A stretch of DNA of 64,000 nucleotides from Devosia sp. (GCA_028290665.1 JAQGJK010000004.1:124001-188000), one strand, 5' to 3'; counted from the stretch's first letter, positions 28,668 through 39,111 are shown. The notes: generated by a model not told the origin, from the sequence alone. Numbers and translations are program-made.

Positions 28668-29852
28668 TCAGTCCGGCTGCTGGTCCTTGCCGGTGTAGAC
28701 GTCTTCGACCCAGAACTGGTCGCGACGATCAAAGCCGTTGAACGGGGTCAGCGACGCCTGCGTGTAGGCGCCCATCAGGCCGAACTCGACCCAATCGTCC
28801 TCGTCGACATCACCCGGGAGGGTGAACACCTGCGGCAGCACGTCATAGCTGTCGCAGGTCGGGCCCCACACGGTGAATTCCGAAAATTCGGCATTGTTGT
28901 CGTGCAGCCGCGGGCCGCGCCAGACCCGTACCGGCGGGGTGAAGTGCATGAACTTCACTTCCATCAGCGAGCCGTAAGCGCCATCGTTGAGATATACCGA
29001 CTGCCCGCCGCGCTGGTGTTTGACGCGCAGCAGCAGGGAGGTCGAGGAGGTGACGAGGGCACGGCCCGGTTCGATGATCAGTTCCGGCTGCGACTTGCCG
29101 AAATTGTCCTTCACCGCCGTGGCGATGGTGTCGAAGTAATAGTCCATCGGCGGCGCTTCGCTGGTCGGGTAGGGGGCCGGATAGCCGCCGCCGATATTGA
29201 GGCGTTTCAACTCGATGCCGGATTCTGTGGCGATGCGCGCTGCGGCGGCGATGTGCCGCTCGTAGGCATAGGCGTCCTCGCATTGCGAGCCGACGTGGAA
29301 GCACAGGCTCGGTGTATAACCCATCTGGTCAACGAGGCTGACGATTTCCGCGGCGCCCTGTTCCATGACGCCGAACTTGATGCCGAAATCATAGGATTTC
29401 AGCGCCTTGCCGGCCTTGAAGCGCGTGGTCACTTCGATATCGCGGCTGGGCGACACGACAGACGCAAGCTGGTCGAGCTGCTGAGGATGGTCAATGGTAT
29501 AGGAGCGGACGCCGAACTCATCATAGGCGCGCTCGATCTCGCGCTTCGATTTGATCGGGTTGTTGTAGTGCATCACCGCGCCGGGCGCATGGTCGCGGAC
29601 CAGCTCCATCTCACGATTGGAGGCGACGTCGAACGCCTTGAGGCCTTCCTCGTGCAGCTGCTTGATGACATGCGGCGAGGGATTGCACTTGACGGCGTAG
29701 GTCAGCAGCCCGTCAAACCCCTTGCGGAACACCTTGGTCGCCCGGTGCAATTCCTTCTGTGAGAACAGAAAAGCTGGGTAGTCCGGCGTTTCGGCGGCAA
29801 TCAGCGCCGAGGTGTTCTGGTACACGACAGGTTCGCTCGACGCATCGGACAT
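28668..29852 (-). CDS. Ornithine decarboxylase, fold-type III PLP enzyme
   Basis: This 394-residue enzyme probably decarboxylates ornithine to putrescine, opening polyamine synthesis. It belongs to the eukaryotic-like ODC/DAP decarboxylase family. PLP-binding lysine 55 lies in LLTYAVKCNPSP, CFHVGSQC and the phosphate-binding GGGYPAPYP follow, and the substrate-site cysteine is in WGPTCDSYD. Lysine/ornithine or carboxynorspermidine decarboxylases are close relatives; the GPTCDSYD form favours ornithine. The start is ATG 29852. The gene is divergent from rarA with 158 bases between, and convergent with the peroxidase gene. Confidence 0.93.
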   Translation of the reverse strand: MSDASSEPVVYQNTSALIAAETPDYPAFLFSQKELHRATKVFRKGFDGLLTYAVKCNPSPHVIKQLHEEGLKAFDVASNREMELVRDHAPGAVMHYNNPIKSKREIERAYDEFGVRSYTIDHPQQLDQLASVVSPSRDIEVTTRFKAGKALKSYDFGIKFGVMEQGAAEIVSLVDQMGYTPSLCFHVGSQCEDAYAYERHIAAAARIATESGIELKRLNIGGGYPAPYPTSEAPPMDYYFDTIATAVKDNFGKSQPELIIEPGRALVTSSTSLLLRVKHQRGGQSVYLNDGAYGSLMEVKFMHFTPPVRVWRGPRLHDNNAEFSEFTVWGPTCDSYDVLPQVFTLPGDVDEDDWVEFGLMGAYTQASLTPFNGFDRRDQFWVEDVYTGKDQQPD

Positions 29853-30010
29853 GGGCTGTGGCCTTTGTGGGTGGGGTGAACCAAACGCGATCGCATATAG
29901 GGATGATCCATCCCCCTCGCAATTCATTATTTCGCACCGATTTGCGTCATCTGAGCGACGGTGTCATAGGGCTTTATCGCGACCATGACGGCGCCGGACC
30001 GGAAGCGGAC

Positions 30011-31324
30011 ATGACCGACCTTTTTCAAGCTGAGAGTGATGATCGCGATGCCGGGCCGCTGGCCGATCAGTTGCGGCCGCGCAGCCTTGATGAAGTCATC
30101 GGCCAGCAGCATCTGCTGGGGCCGGAGGGCACGCTGACGCGGATGCTGGCATCCGGGCGGCTCGGGTCGCTGATCCTGTGGGGACCACCCGGAACCGGCA
30201 AAACCACCGTGGCACGGTTGCTCGCCGACCGGATCGGCTACAGTTTCGAGCAGATCTCCGCCGTGTTTTCGGGCGTTGCCGACTTGAAGAAACTGTTCGA
30301 GCGCGCGCGGTTCGAACGGCTCAGCGGGCATCGTACGCTACTGTTCGTCGATGAAATCCACCGCTTCAATCGGGCGCAGCAGGACGGCTTCCTGCCGGTG
30401 ATGGAGGACGGCACCGTCGTGCTGGTCGGCGCGACGACCGAAAATCCTAGCTTTGAACTGAACGCCGCGCTGCTGTCGCGTTCGCAGGTGCTGACGTTCC
30501 AGTCACTGACGTCCGAGGATCTAGAACACCTGGTCGAGCGTGCCGAGGAGCGCCTTGGCGAGAAATTGCCGGTCGATGAGACGGCCCGTGCGGCCTTGCT
30601 GGGTCTGGCCGACGGCGATGGGCGGGCCTTGCTCGGCCTTGTCGAGGAGGTGATGGCGGCGGCGCGACCGGGCGAAATCATGGACGGCGAGACGATGCTG
30701 AAAGTCATCCAGCGCCGCGCGCCGATTTATGACAAAAAGCAGGACGGGCACTATAATCTGATCTCGGCGCTGCACAAAACCATCCGAGGTTCCGACCCGG
30801 ATGCCGCGTTGTATTACCTCGCGCGCATGCTCGATGCCGGTGAAGACCCGATGTTCCTGGCCCGTCGGCTGATCCGCATGGCCAGCGAGGATATCGGTCT
30901 CGCCGATCCGCAGGCGCTGCCGCTGGCGATTGCCGCGCGCGATGCCTACGAGATGCTGGGCACGCCCGAGGGTGAACTGGCTCTGGCAGAAATCACCGTT
31001 TATCTGGCGTTGGCACCGAAATCGAACGCCATCTACACCGCCTTCAAGGCAGCGATGGCGCTGGCGAAAACCACCGGCTCGCCGATGCCGCCGAAAGTCA
31101 TCCTCAACGCCCCGACAAAGCTGATGGGGCAGGAGGGGTATGGCGACGGCTATCAGTATGACCACGACACGCCGGAAGGGTTTTCCGGGCAGGAATATTT
31201 CCCCGAAAAACTCGGGCGCCAAGATTTTTATCACCCGGTCGAACGCGGATTTGAGCGTGAACTCGGCAAGCGCCTAGATTATTTCGGCCGCCTCCGCATA
31301 AAAAAGCAGAACGGCGAAGCCTGA
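30011..31324 (+). CDS. rarA: Replication-associated recombination protein RarA (MgsA) AAA+ ATPase
   Basis: RarA is a clamp-loader-like ATPase that acts at stalled replication forks. The 437-residue protein has Walker [15 protein letters not shown] (about 58-71), Walker [18 protein letters not shown], and the sensor [12 protein letters not shown], followed by the C-terminal MgsA_C tetramerisation region with [24 protein letters not shown] split across it. I chose ATG 30011 because the frame upstream shows no homology and lies in the promoter region shared with the decarboxylase gene. It stands apart from the YqiJ-like gene by about 70 bases. Confidence 0.95.
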   Translation: MTDLFQAESDDRDAGPLADQLRPRSLDEVIGQQHLLGPEGTLTRMLASGRLGSLILWGPPGTGKTTVARLLADRIGYSFEQISAVFSGVADLKKLFERARFERLSGHRTLLFVDEIHRFNRAQQDGFLPVMEDGTVVLVGATTENPSFELNAALLSRSQVLTFQSLTSEDLEHLVERAEERLGEKLPVDETARAALLGLADGDGRALLGLVEEVMAAARPGEIMDGETMLKVIQRRAPIYDKKQDGHYNLISALHKTIRGSDPDAALYYLARMLDAGEDPMFLARRLIRMASEDIGLADPQALPLAIAARDAYEMLGTPEGELALAEITVYLALAPKSNAIYTAFKAAMALAKTTGSPMPPKVILNAPTKLMGQEGYGDGYQYDHDTPEGFSGQEYFPEKLGRQDFYHPVERGFERELGKRLDYFGRLRIKKQNGEA

Positions 31325-31396
31325 AATTCACCGTTTCTAGTTCTAAATTGGGTTCGACACTTGCGCTGACGATTGAAAGTCTAAAAAACAGTACCA

Positions 31397-32083
31397 TTGT
31401 CTGAAGATTGCCAACGACGGGGGACGCGGGCCATCGAACTGTTATCGCCGGCATTGGCGCCATTTACCGGCGCGCTGATTGTGTTGCTGGCCATTGGCCT
31501 GATTGAAGCCGCCGCATTGCTGAGCGGATTTTCGCCCTCGGCGTCGCTGGAATCCGCGCTGCCTGACCTGCCCGAATTCGACGGGCCGGAAGCCGGCCTC
31601 GAACTCGGACCATTGTCGGCCCTGCTGAGCTGGCTGTCGTTTGGCCGGGTGCCGGTCCTCATTCTCCTCGTTATTTTCCTCGCCAGCTTCGCCCTCAGCG
31701 GCTTTGCCGTGCAGTGGCTGGCGGCTGCCGCGATCGGAATGCCGCTGGCGCCGTTGCTGGCTGCCGTCCCTGCCACCGCGGGTGGCCTGTTCAGCATGCG
31801 CCAACTCGGCCGCTGGCTGGCCCGCATCTTCCCACGTGATCATTCGGAGGCCGCCAGCCAGCAGGATGTCGTTGGCAGCGTCGCGACGATCATCCGGGGC
31901 GAAGCCAGGCCGGGCCAGCCTGCGGAAGCCAAGGCGCAGGATATGCGCGGCCGCAGCCATTATCTGCTGGTCGAGCCAAAGGCGGCCGACGCGACTTATC
32001 GCGCCGGTGACAAGGTCGTCATCGTCAGTCGACACAAGAACATCTATCGAGCCGTCACCGGTCTCGACGAACCTCAGGGGTAG
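31397..32083 (+). CDS. YqiJ-like inner-membrane protein with OB-fold domain
   Basis: This 228-residue protein has three likely membrane segments (about 22-44, 84-105 and 109-131) followed by a soluble OB-like domain near 156-222, the YqiJ/NfeD-related layout. Such proteins pair with flotillins and are thought to help place or organise them in membrane microdomains. The start is uncertain: a TTG at 31397 without a good ribosome site is the only in-frame start before the first membrane segment. The flotillin gene begins five bases after the stop, so the two form an operon. Confidence 0.85.
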   Translation: MSEDCQRRGTRAIELLSPALAPFTGALIVLLAIGLIEAAALLSGFSPSASLESALPDLPEFDGPEAGLELGPLSALLSWLSFGRVPVLILLVIFLASFALSGFAVQWLAAAAIGMPLAPLLAAVPATAGGLFSMRQLGRWLARIFPRDHSEAASQQDVVGSVATIIRGEARPGQPAEAKAQDMRGRSHYLLVEPKAADATYRAGDKVVIVSRHKNIYRAVTGLDEPQG

Positions 32084-32088
32084 CGACC

Positions 32089-33744
32089 ATGAATCTGGAT
32101 TCTCTCATCGGCATTCTGATCGTGCCGCTCGTCATCGTCGCGGCGCTGTTCATCGCCGGGATGATCGTGGCGCGGCTCTACCAGCGCGCATCGAAGGAAG
32201 TGTCCTTCGTGCGAACGGGGTTTTCGGGCCAAAAAGTCATCATGAACGGCGGCGCCCTGGTGCTGCCGGTGCTGCATGAGACCATCCAGGTCAACATGAA
32301 CACGCTGCGCCTCGAAGTGCGCCGTTCCGCCGAGCAGGCGCTGATCACCAAGGACCGCATGCGCGTCGACGTGCAGGCCGAGTTTTATGTGCGCGTCCAG
32401 CCGACCATCGAGTCGATCGCCAATGCCGCGCAAACCCTTGGCAAGCGGACGATGGAACCGGCGACGCTGAAGGAACTGGTCGAAGGTAAATTTGTCGACG
32501 CGCTTCGCGCCGTTGCCGCCGAGATGGCCATGGAGGAACTGCACGAGCAGCGGGTCAACTTCGTCCAGAAGGTGCAGGCGGCGGTTTCCGAGGACATCCT
32601 CAAGAACGGCCTCGAGCTCGAATCCGTGTCGCTGACCGGGCTCGACCAAACCAACCGTGAGTTTTTCAACGCCGACAATGTGTTCGATGCCGAGGGCCTG
32701 ACCAAGATGACCCAGGCCATCGAGGAGCGCCGCAAGACGCGCAACGATATCGAGCAGAACACCCAGGTGGCGATCGCGCGGAAAAACCTCGAAGCGCAGA
32801 CCGAGCAGTACATTATCCACCGCGACACCGAATATGCGCGGCTCGACAACGAGCGTGAAATTGCCGTGCGAGTCGATCAGCAGAATGCGGAGATCGAAAG
32901 CCAGCGGGCGCAGCGCGCCACTGAATCCGAAGCGGCGAGGACCGAATCGCGGCAGCGGATCAAGGAAGCCGCGATCAAGGCGGATCAGGCCATTGCCATC
33001 TCCGAGCAGAACAGCGCTATCGCCGTCGCTGCAAAATCCGAGGAACAGTCGGTCGCTGCGGCTAAAGCCGACAACGCCCGTTCGCTGGCGGTAAAAGCCC
33101 TCGAAGAAGTCGAAACCGCGCGCTCGACCGAAATCGCCGAACGCAACAAGCGCATCGAGTTGATCGCCGCGGCGCAGGAGGCCGAAAAGGCTTCCATTGG
33201 CATTGTCGTTGCGTCGCAGGCCGAGCGCGACGCCGCCAAGAACCGCGCCGAGGCGGCGCGCACCCTGGCCGAAGGCGAGGCCGAGGCGGCGAAACTGCGG
33301 GCGGCCGCGACCGAAGTCACCTATGCCGTCGAGGCGCAGGGCAAGCAGGCGCTGAACGAGGCCGCCAACCAGCTATCGGCCGAACAGATCGCGATGAACA
33401 TCCGCATGGCGCTGATCCAGCAATTGCCGCAGATAATCGCCGAATCGGTCAAGCCGATGCAGAGCATCGAGGGGATTAAAATCCTGCATGTCGAAGGGCT
33501 TGGCGGGTCCAGCAATGGTCATGGCAACGGCAATGGGGCGAGCAACGGTTATGGCGGCGGCATCGCCGATCAGGCCGTCGATGCGGCACTGCGCTATCGC
33601 GGCCAGGCGCCGCTGATCGATGCGTTGCTCAGCGAACTTGGGCTCAAGGGCGGCTCGCTCAACGGGCTGATGGCGTCGGTGGTGACCCCGGAACTTGACG
33701 GCGCTGTCAAGCCGGCGACTGCGGCACTGCCGAAATCTGTGTGA
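32089..33744 (+). CDS. Flotillin family membrane protein (YqiK-like)
   Basis: Flotillins scaffold ordered membrane patches. The 551-residue protein has an N-terminal anchor (about 5-27), an SPFH/band-7 domain (about 30-215), and a long alanine/glutamate-rich coiled coil (about 220-430) with many EAEAAKLRA-like heptads. A low-complexity linker of Asn, Gly and Ser lies near 474-490. The C-terminal tail of about 60 residues is predicted to be helical. It forms an operon with the YqiJ-like gene, matching the E. coli yqiJ-yqiK pair. Client proteins are not evident from the context. Confidence 0.93.
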   Translation: MNLDSLIGILIVPLVIVAALFIAGMIVARLYQRASKEVSFVRTGFSGQKVIMNGGALVLPVLHETIQVNMNTLRLEVRRSAEQALITKDRMRVDVQAEFYVRVQPTIESIANAAQTLGKRTMEPATLKELVEGKFVDALRAVAAEMAMEELHEQRVNFVQKVQAAVSEDILKNGLELESVSLTGLDQTNREFFNADNVFDAEGLTKMTQAIEERRKTRNDIEQNTQVAIARKNLEAQTEQYIIHRDTEYARLDNEREIAVRVDQQNAEIESQRAQRATESEAARTESRQRIKEAAIKADQAIAISEQNSAIAVAAKSEEQSVAAAKADNARSLAVKALEEVETARSTEIAERNKRIELIAAAQEAEKASIGIVVASQAERDAAKNRAEAARTLAEGEAEAAKLRAAATEVTYAVEAQGKQALNEAANQLSAEQIAMNIRMALIQQLPQIIAESVKPMQSIEGIKILHVEGLGGSSNGHGNGNGASNGYGGGIADQAVDAALRYRGQAPLIDALLSELGLKGGSLNGLMASVVTPELDGAVKPATAALPKSV

Positions 33745-33785
33745 TTGGACTGGCAATCGGGCGGAGCGGGCCGTAAAGCTCGGCG

Positions 33786-34163
33786 ATGAACGCTTACCTG
33801 CTTGTCGGTGCGGGCGGCGCGCTCGGTGCCGTCGCCCGATATGGGGTATCCACCGTATTCGGCGGACTGACGCGGTTTCCGGCCGCAACGCTCGGCATCA
33901 ATGTCCTCGGCTCGATCCTCATGGGCATCTTGGTCGGAGTCCTTGCTCGGCTCCTACCGCCATCGGTTGCTGAAATCCGCCTGTTCGCCGCAGTCGGTTT
34001 GCTTGGGGGCTTCACCACCTTTTCGGCGTTCTCGCTCGATGCGGTGACGCTGATCGAGCGCGGCGAATGGGGACAGGCGGCGCTTTATGCGGTGCTGTCC
34101 GTCGGGCTTTCGATCATTGGCCTCTATTTCGGCCTCATTCTGACTCGCGGAGGCCCGGCATGA
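33786..34163 (+). CDS. crcB: Fluoride efflux channel CrcB (Fluc)
   Basis: CrcB forms a dual-topology dimer that lets fluoride leave the cell. The 125-residue protein has four membrane segments and the family motifs GGALGAVARYG, GINVLGSILMG and GGFTTFSAFSLD, which line the fluoride pore and sodium site. Its stop overlaps the rluC ATG by four bases, so the two are co-translated, an arrangement I recall in related alphaproteobacteria. No fluoride riboswitch is recognisable in the 41 bases before it. Confidence 0.95.
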   Translation: MNAYLLVGAGGALGAVARYGVSTVFGGLTRFPAATLGINVLGSILMGILVGVLARLLPPSVAEIRLFAAVGLLGGFTTFSAFSLDAVTLIERGEWGQAALYAVLSVGLSIIGLYFGLILTRGGPA

Positions 34164-35152
34164 GCGCGGTGCACGAAATGACCGTTGCTGCCGATGAAGG
34201 TGGCTGGCGTCTCGATAAATGGTTTGCCGAGCACTATCCGCAGGTCGGATTTGCCCGGCTGCAGAAGCTCATCCGTACCGGTCAGGTGCGGGTCGACAAG
34301 GGCCGGGTCCAGACCAGCACGCGGCTGGCGGTCGGTCAGGTGGTCCGAGTACCGCCGGTCGACGATGCCGATATGCCAAAGCCGGCGCCCAAGGCCTCGA
34401 GCAGCGACGCCGAGTTCCTGCGCGGAATCATCCTCTATGAGGACGACGAACTCTACGTTTTCAACAAGCCGCATGGCCTCGCCGTGCAGGGCGGCAGCGG
34501 GCAGAAACGCCATATGGACGGGTTGCTCAAAAGCCTGCCCAACAAGAAGGGCGAGGCGCCGCGGCTGGTGCATCGGCTCGATCGCGACACTTCGGGTTGC
34601 CTCGTCGTCGCCAAGACTCAGGCTGCCGCCAGCCATTTCGGCGCGGTGTTCCGGTCCCGTTCGGCCCGCAAGATTTACTGGGCCATCGTCGCCGGCAATC
34701 CCAAGCCGCCGCAGGGCAGCATCTCCTGCTTCCTCGCCAAGCAGGGAACGACCGATGGCGAGCAGATGGTGGTGGTCGCCAACGGTACGCCCGGCGCGGT
34801 GCATTCGATGAGCTACTACTCGACCACCGACACGGCCAGCCGGCGCTTCGCCTGGGTGACGCTGAAGCCGGTGACGGGCCGCACGCATCAGTTGCGCGTC
34901 CACATGGCGCAACTGGGCACGCCGATTCTCAACGACCCGCGCTACTTCAACATCGAAAACTGGCAACCGGCCGAAGGACTGGCTGACGGCCTGCACCTGC
35001 ATGCGCGGCGGATCACCATCCCGTTGCGCTCGGGCAAGTCGCTGGACATATCCGCGCCGCTGCCGCCGCATATGCAGAAAACGTTCAACGCGCTGGGGCT
35101 CGATGCCAACCGCTTCGACGTTCAGAACGCCGATCCCGAAGACGAGGCATAG
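34160..35152 (+). CDS. rluC: RluC/RluD-family 23S rRNA pseudouridine synthase
   Basis: This 330-residue RNA-modifying enzyme has an N-terminal S4 RNA-binding domain (RLDKWFAEHYPQVGFARLQKL) and a catalytic pseudouridine synthase domain with VHRLDRDTSGCLVVAKT, where the aspartate is catalytic, plus VTGRTHQLRVHMAQLG. It probably modifies uridines in 23S rRNA (the RluC sites 955, 2504 and 2580 in E. coli numbering), though the exact target cannot be told from sequence. The ATG overlaps the crcB stop as ATGA. It lies 18 bases before the HAD phosphatase gene. Confidence 0.92.
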   Translation: MSAVHEMTVAADEGGWRLDKWFAEHYPQVGFARLQKLIRTGQVRVDKGRVQTSTRLAVGQVVRVPPVDDADMPKPAPKASSSDAEFLRGIILYEDDELYVFNKPHGLAVQGGSGQKRHMDGLLKSLPNKKGEAPRLVHRLDRDTSGCLVVAKTQAAASHFGAVFRSRSARKIYWAIVAGNPKPPQGSISCFLAKQGTTDGEQMVVVANGTPGAVHSMSYYSTTDTASRRFAWVTLKPVTGRTHQLRVHMAQLGTPILNDPRYFNIENWQPAEGLADGLHLHARRITIPLRSGKSLDISAPLPPHMQKTFNALGLDANRFDVQNADPEDEA

Positions 35153-35170
35153 CCCCGACAGGAGTTACCG

Positions 35171-35827
35171 ATGCGGCTCATCGTTTTTGACATGGACGGC
35201 ACGCTGATCGACACCCATGCGCTGATCTCCGAGCACATGATGCGCACCTTTACGACACACGGTGTCGTCGTGCCGCAGCCGGACGCCATGCGCCGGGTCA
35301 TCGGCCTGTCGCTGCCCATCGCCATCAGGCAACTGGCGCAGAGCGAGGACGAGGCACTGGTGACCGAAATGGTCGAGACCTACAAGGCGGGGTACCGTGA
35401 CACCCTGCCGGTCAATGAGGGCCGGGAGCCTTTATATGCAGGCGCACTCGCAGCGATTGAGGTTATCCGCGCGGTGCCGGATACGATTCTCGGCATCGCC
35501 ACGGGGAAGGGGCTTAACGGCGTCAATCGCATCCTCGCGACGCACGGTCTCACCAGCTATTTTGCGACGCTGCAGACCCCCGATCACAACCCGTCGAAGC
35601 CGCATCCGGGCATGCTGCTGCGCGCCATGGCGGAAACCGGCGCGACGCCAGACGAGGTGGTGATGATCGGCGATACGAGTTTTGACATGGAACTCGGCCG
35701 GAACGCCGGCACCAGGCGGATCGGCGTCACCTGGGGCTATCACGAGCGTGAGGATCTGTCGGCAGCGGAAGTGCTGGTCGATCGTTATGAGGACTTGCCG
35801 TCCGCCATCGACCGGCTGCTGGAGTAA
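35171..35827 (+). CDS. HAD-superfamily phosphatase (Gph/PGPase-like, subfamily IA)
   Basis: The 218-residue protein is a magnesium-dependent phosphatase. It shows motif I FDMDGTLIDT at residues 5-14, motif II in GIATGKG, and motif IV VMIGDTSFDMELGRNAG. The cap domain is the alpha-helical C1 type between motifs I and II, as in phosphoglycolate phosphatases. The true substrate is not shown by sequence; phosphoglycolate and other small phosphates are candidates. An AGGAG precedes the ATG. It lies five bases before the ATP12 gene, so they are probably co-transcribed. Confidence 0.9.
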   Translation: MRLIVFDMDGTLIDTHALISEHMMRTFTTHGVVVPQPDAMRRVIGLSLPIAIRQLAQSEDEALVTEMVETYKAGYRDTLPVNEGREPLYAGALAAIEVIRAVPDTILGIATGKGLNGVNRILATHGLTSYFATLQTPDHNPSKPHPGMLLRAMAETGATPDEVVMIGDTSFDMELGRNAGTRRIGVTWGYHEREDLSAAEVLVDRYEDLPSAIDRLLE

Positions 35828-35832
35828 GAACT

Positions 35833-36609
35833 TTGCGTGACACTCTCGAAGACGCCGACCAACACCGCGATGACAGTTACGGCCGCACTCAACGGGCGCT
35901 GAAGCCCGAACTCCCCAAGCGGTTTTATACCGCGGCCGGCATTAGTGCCGTCGACGGCGGTTTTACTGTGACTCTTGACGGCCGTAGTACGCTGACGCCC
36001 GGGCGCGTGCCGGTTGTCGTGCCCTCGGCTGAGCTTGCTAAGCTGATGGCCGCGGAGTGGGCGGCGCAGGGCGAGTTCATCAATGCCGACACCATGCCGA
36101 TGGTGCGACTGGTCAATTCGGCCATCGAGAGCGGCGAGGCGCTGGTTCCGGCTTTCCGTGATGAAATCAACAAATTCGCCGGCAATGACATGCTGCTGTA
36201 TCGGGCCGAGTTTCCGCGCGAGCTAGTCGCGATGCAGGATGCCTCCTGGGACGACGCGCTCGTGCGAGTGGCACGGCATTTCGGCGTTGCCTTCCAGCCG
36301 ACCATCGGGGTGATCCATCAGCCGCAACTGCCCGAGACGCTCGCGCGGCTGACGGCAGCGCTGGCCGACGAGACGCTGCTGCCGCTGACGGCGCTGGTCT
36401 CGATCACGGCTTTGACAGGCTCAGGAATTCTCGCGATAGCCCTGCGGCATGGGCTGATCGACGCCGAGACCGTTTGGCGCGCCGCCCATATCGACGAGGA
36501 TTTTCAGATCGGCCAATGGGGCGAAGTGACCGAAGCCGTGGCGCGGCGCCAGAAGCGCCGCAGTGAGTATGATGTTGCGGTCAGGCTGCTGGAGCTATTG
36601 CCGCGCTAA
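35833..36609 (+). CDS. ATP12-family F1 ATP synthase assembly chaperone
   Basis: ATP12 binds the F1 alpha subunit during assembly in mitochondria and alphaproteobacteria. The 258-residue protein contains [44 protein letters not shown] and a [10 protein letters not shown] stretch, the diagnostic ATP12 blocks. The start is TTG at 35833, five bases after the HAD gene. Its last 29 bases overlap the 3' end of rimO on the opposite strand. This family is a useful marker of an alphaproteobacterial genome. Confidence 0.93.
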   Translation: MRDTLEDADQHRDDSYGRTQRALKPELPKRFYTAAGISAVDGGFTVTLDGRSTLTPGRVPVVVPSAELAKLMAAEWAAQGEFINADTMPMVRLVNSAIESGEALVPAFRDEINKFAGNDMLLYRAEFPRELVAMQDASWDDALVRVARHFGVAFQPTIGVIHQPQLPETLARLTAALADETLLPLTALVSITALTGSGILAIALRHGLIDAETVWRAAHIDEDFQIGQWGEVTEAVARRQKRRSEYDVAVRLLELLPR

Positions 36610-37945
36610 CAGTGACGGGAGTGGCAAACAGATCGTATTCGTCGCTGGCCGTGACAGTGACGGATACCAGATCGCCGACCTTGATGCCGGCGGCGTGCGA
36701 AACGATGACCTGGCCATCGATATCGGGTGCGTCCCACTTTGAGCGGGCGATGGCGCGGTTGTTGGCCGGATCGACATCGTCCACCAGCACGTCGATGGTG
36801 CGGCCCACTTTCTTCGCCAATTGCCCGGCCGAGACGTTCTGCGCCACTTCCATCAGCCGCTCGAAGCGGTCCTGCATCACGTCGTCGGGGACGATGCCCT
36901 CGAGCGCGTTCGCCGGTGCGCCGGTGACGGGCTCGTATTTAAAGCAACCGGCCCGGTCGATTTCGGCTTCCTCGATCCAGTCGAGCAGGAACTCGAAATC
37001 CTCCTCGGTTTCACCAGGGAAGCCGACGATGAAATTGGAGCGGATGGTCAGGTCGGGGCAGATGTCGCGCCACGCTTTGATGCGATCGAGCGTCTTGACC
37101 TGATTGGCCGGACGCCGCATCGCCTTCAAAACCGATGGCGACGCATGCTGGAACGGAATGTCGAGATATGGCAGCACCTTGCCCTCGGCCATCAGCGGAA
37201 TGACCTGGTCGACATGCGGGTAGGGGTACACATAATGGAGCCGCACCCAGGCGCCGAGGTCGCCCAGTTCCTTCGCCAGATCGTAGAATTTGGCAGCGAC
37301 GGGACGCCCGCGATAGTTCGAAGTCTGGTATTTGATATCGACGCCGTAGGCGCTGGTGTCCTGGCTGATCACCAGCAATTCCTTGACCCCGCTGCGGATC
37401 AGCCCCTCGGCCTCGCCGAGAATGCCGGCAGCCGGACGTGAGGCGAGATCGCCACGGATTTGCGGGATGATGCAGAACGAGCAGCGATTGTTGCAGCCCT
37501 CGGAAATCTTGAGATAGGCATAGTGCCGCGGCGTCAGCTTGAGGCCTTGTTCGGGCACCAGGTCGAGAAACCGGTTCGGCACCGGCGGCAGGTGCTGATG
37601 CACCGCGTTGACGACATTTTCGTACTGATGCGGACCGGAAATCGCCAGCACGCTCGGATGCGTCCGGCGGATCAACTCTTCCTCGACGCCGAGGCAGCCA
37701 GTCACGATGACCCGGCCGTTTTCGCTCAGCGCCTCACCGATGGCTTCGAGCGATTCCTGCTTGGCGCTATCGAGGAAACCGCAGGTATTGACCAGTACGA
37801 TATCGGCGCCGGCATAGTCGCGGCTGAACGAATACCCCTGCGAGCGCAGGGTCGACATGATGCGTTCGCTGTCGACCAGCGCCTTCGGGCAGCCGAGACT
37901 GACCAGCCCGATCTTCGGGGCCGCAGATTTTACATGTTCGTTCAT
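36581..37945 (-). CDS. rimO: Ribosomal protein uS12 methylthiotransferase RimO
   Basis: RimO adds a methylthio group to the conserved aspartate of ribosomal protein S12. The 454-residue protein has the UPF0004 domain with cluster cysteines in [20 protein letters not shown] and [10 protein letters not shown]. The radical-SAM motif is [15 protein letters not shown] (CxxxCxxC), and a C-terminal TRAM domain is present. The length and order are standard. I use the ATG at 37945, whose product begins [18 protein letters not shown]; an in-frame start at 37981 is less likely. It is divergent from the DoxX gene with about 235 bases between. Confidence 0.95.
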   Translation of the reverse strand: MNEHVKSAAPKIGLVSLGCPKALVDSERIMSTLRSQGYSFSRDYAGADIVLVNTCGFLDSAKQESLEAIGEALSENGRVIVTGCLGVEEELIRRTHPSVLAISGPHQYENVVNAVHQHLPPVPNRFLDLVPEQGLKLTPRHYAYLKISEGCNNRCSFCIIPQIRGDLASRPAAGILGEAEGLIRSGVKELLVISQDTSAYGVDIKYQTSNYRGRPVAAKFYDLAKELGDLGAWVRLHYVYPYPHVDQVIPLMAEGKVLPYLDIPFQHASPSVLKAMRRPANQVKTLDRIKAWRDICPDLTIRSNFIVGFPGETEEDFEFLLDWIEEAEIDRAGCFKYEPVTGAPANALEGIVPDDVMQDRFERLMEVAQNVSAGQLAKKVGRTIDVLVDDVDPANNRAIARSKWDAPDIDGQVIVSHAAGIKVGDLVSVTVTASDEYDLFATPVTVSAAIAPAA

Positions 37946-38180
37946 GGCGCGCGTCATAGCGAAACCGCGGCAAAAGCGCAATTGCGTGGCCGTGCCGTCA
38001 GTGGTGGACCGCTATGCGACAGGCGCTCTTGAACCGTAGCGGCGACGCACGGGTCACCTCGCGGTCGCAAGTACGAACAGTGTGTGCGCGATTGTGCCGG
38101 TGGCGGGATGCGGGCGATTGCGGCTATGGCGACGGTTCAAATCGCGTCCGCCTCGGGCGCAACTTGCCAAGGAGCAATCT

Positions 38181-38573
38181 ATGTTCGACCGTCTCTCCGC
38201 CTACGCGCCGCAGGCCCTCGCAGTGTTGCGCATCGTCGCTGCGCTGCTGTTCATCCTGCATGGGACGCAGAAAATCATCGGCTTTCCCGCCTCCGACATG
38301 ACCCCGCCATTGATGAGCCTGTTCGGACTTGCCGGTATCATCGAAATTATCGCTGGCCTGCTCATTCTGGTCGGTTTCCTGACCCGCCCCGCTGCTTTCG
38401 TCGCGGCTGGCGAGATGGCTGTGGCCTACTGGATGATACACGCTCCCGGCAGCTTGTATCCGGCCATGAATGGCGGCGATGCTGCAATCCTGTTCTGCTT
38501 CGTCTTCCTGTATCTGATTTTCGCCGGTCCCGGCGCCTGGAGCGTCGACGCGTCGCGCCGCATTCCAGCCTAA
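38181..38573 (+). CDS. DoxX family small membrane protein
   Basis: The 130-residue protein has four membrane segments and the DoxX signature LRIVAALLFILHGTQKI near the N-terminus, followed by GIIEIIAGLLILVGFLTRPAAF. DoxX proteins are integral membrane proteins linked in some bacteria to thiol redox balance, but the biochemical role is unsettled. The ATG has AAGGAG seven bases upstream. Its last four bases overlap the end of the convergent DUF4282 gene. It is probably transcribed alone. Confidence 0.9.
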   Translation: MFDRLSAYAPQALAVLRIVAALLFILHGTQKIIGFPASDMTPPLMSLFGLAGIIEIIAGLLILVGFLTRPAAFVAAGEMAVAYWMIHAPGSLYPAMNGGDAAILFCFVFLYLIFAGPGAWSVDASRRIPA

Positions 38574-39064
38574 TCCCTCGCCGCGGGCGTTCGTCTGGCA
38601 GTGCGCTTGACGATCGGCCCGCGGGACGAACCGTCTCCTTCGGGTCCGGCCTCCGAAACCAGCGGCGTCGGGTCGGTACCCGACGCGATGCCGTTTTCGT
38701 AGAGGTCGTCCTCGGCCAGATCGTGGATGGCGTCACGCACCTCGTCTAGCAGATTAGAGGACAGCCGGCTGGTCGCCACCATGTAGGTCGCCGCCTCGTT
38801 GCTTTTAAAAAACACCAGGATGCCTTCGGCAACGATGCGCAGCACCAGCATACCGAGCAGACCGAAGACCAGCACTTCCAAAAGGCCCCAGAGGCCGTTG
38901 GAAAAGCCGAAGCCGAACATGAAAAACAGGTGGCTGATCGCCCACAGCAGGATCGCCGCCATCCCGACGCCGTAGAGGATGGGCACGAGCCGGGTCGACA
39001 GCACGGTGTCGAGGCGGAACAGCATCGGGCTCATGAAGATTTTCTTGAGGTCGTCGAGCGCCAT
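38570..39064 (-). CDS. DUF4282-like membrane protein
   Basis: The 164-residue protein starts with a short helical lead and PMLFRLDTVLSTRLVPILY. Two membrane segments follow (about 28-52 and 58-86, including LLEVLVFGLLGMLVLRIVAEG). A hydrophilic C-terminal tail of about 75 residues is rich in charged residues and ends in TARRTPAARD. This fits the DUF4282 family, whose function is not known. It ends against the DoxX gene and starts about 50 bases from the lipB stop, on the same strand. Confidence 0.75.
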   Translation of the reverse strand: MALDDLKKIFMSPMLFRLDTVLSTRLVPILYGVGMAAILLWAISHLFFMFGFGFSNGLWGLLEVLVFGLLGMLVLRIVAEGILVFFKSNEAATYMVATSRLSSNLLDEVRDAIHDLAEDDLYENGIASGTDPTPLVSEAGPEGDGSSRGPIVKRTARRTPAARD

Positions 39065-39111
39065 CTCAGGTGCCTTTCGGGGAATTAGCCGCCGTTAGAG
39101 TGCTGTGACGC

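Noticed and set aside
33745-33785. Possible fluoride riboswitch before crcB
   Set aside because: The interval is only 41 bases and lacks the conserved crcB-motif core.
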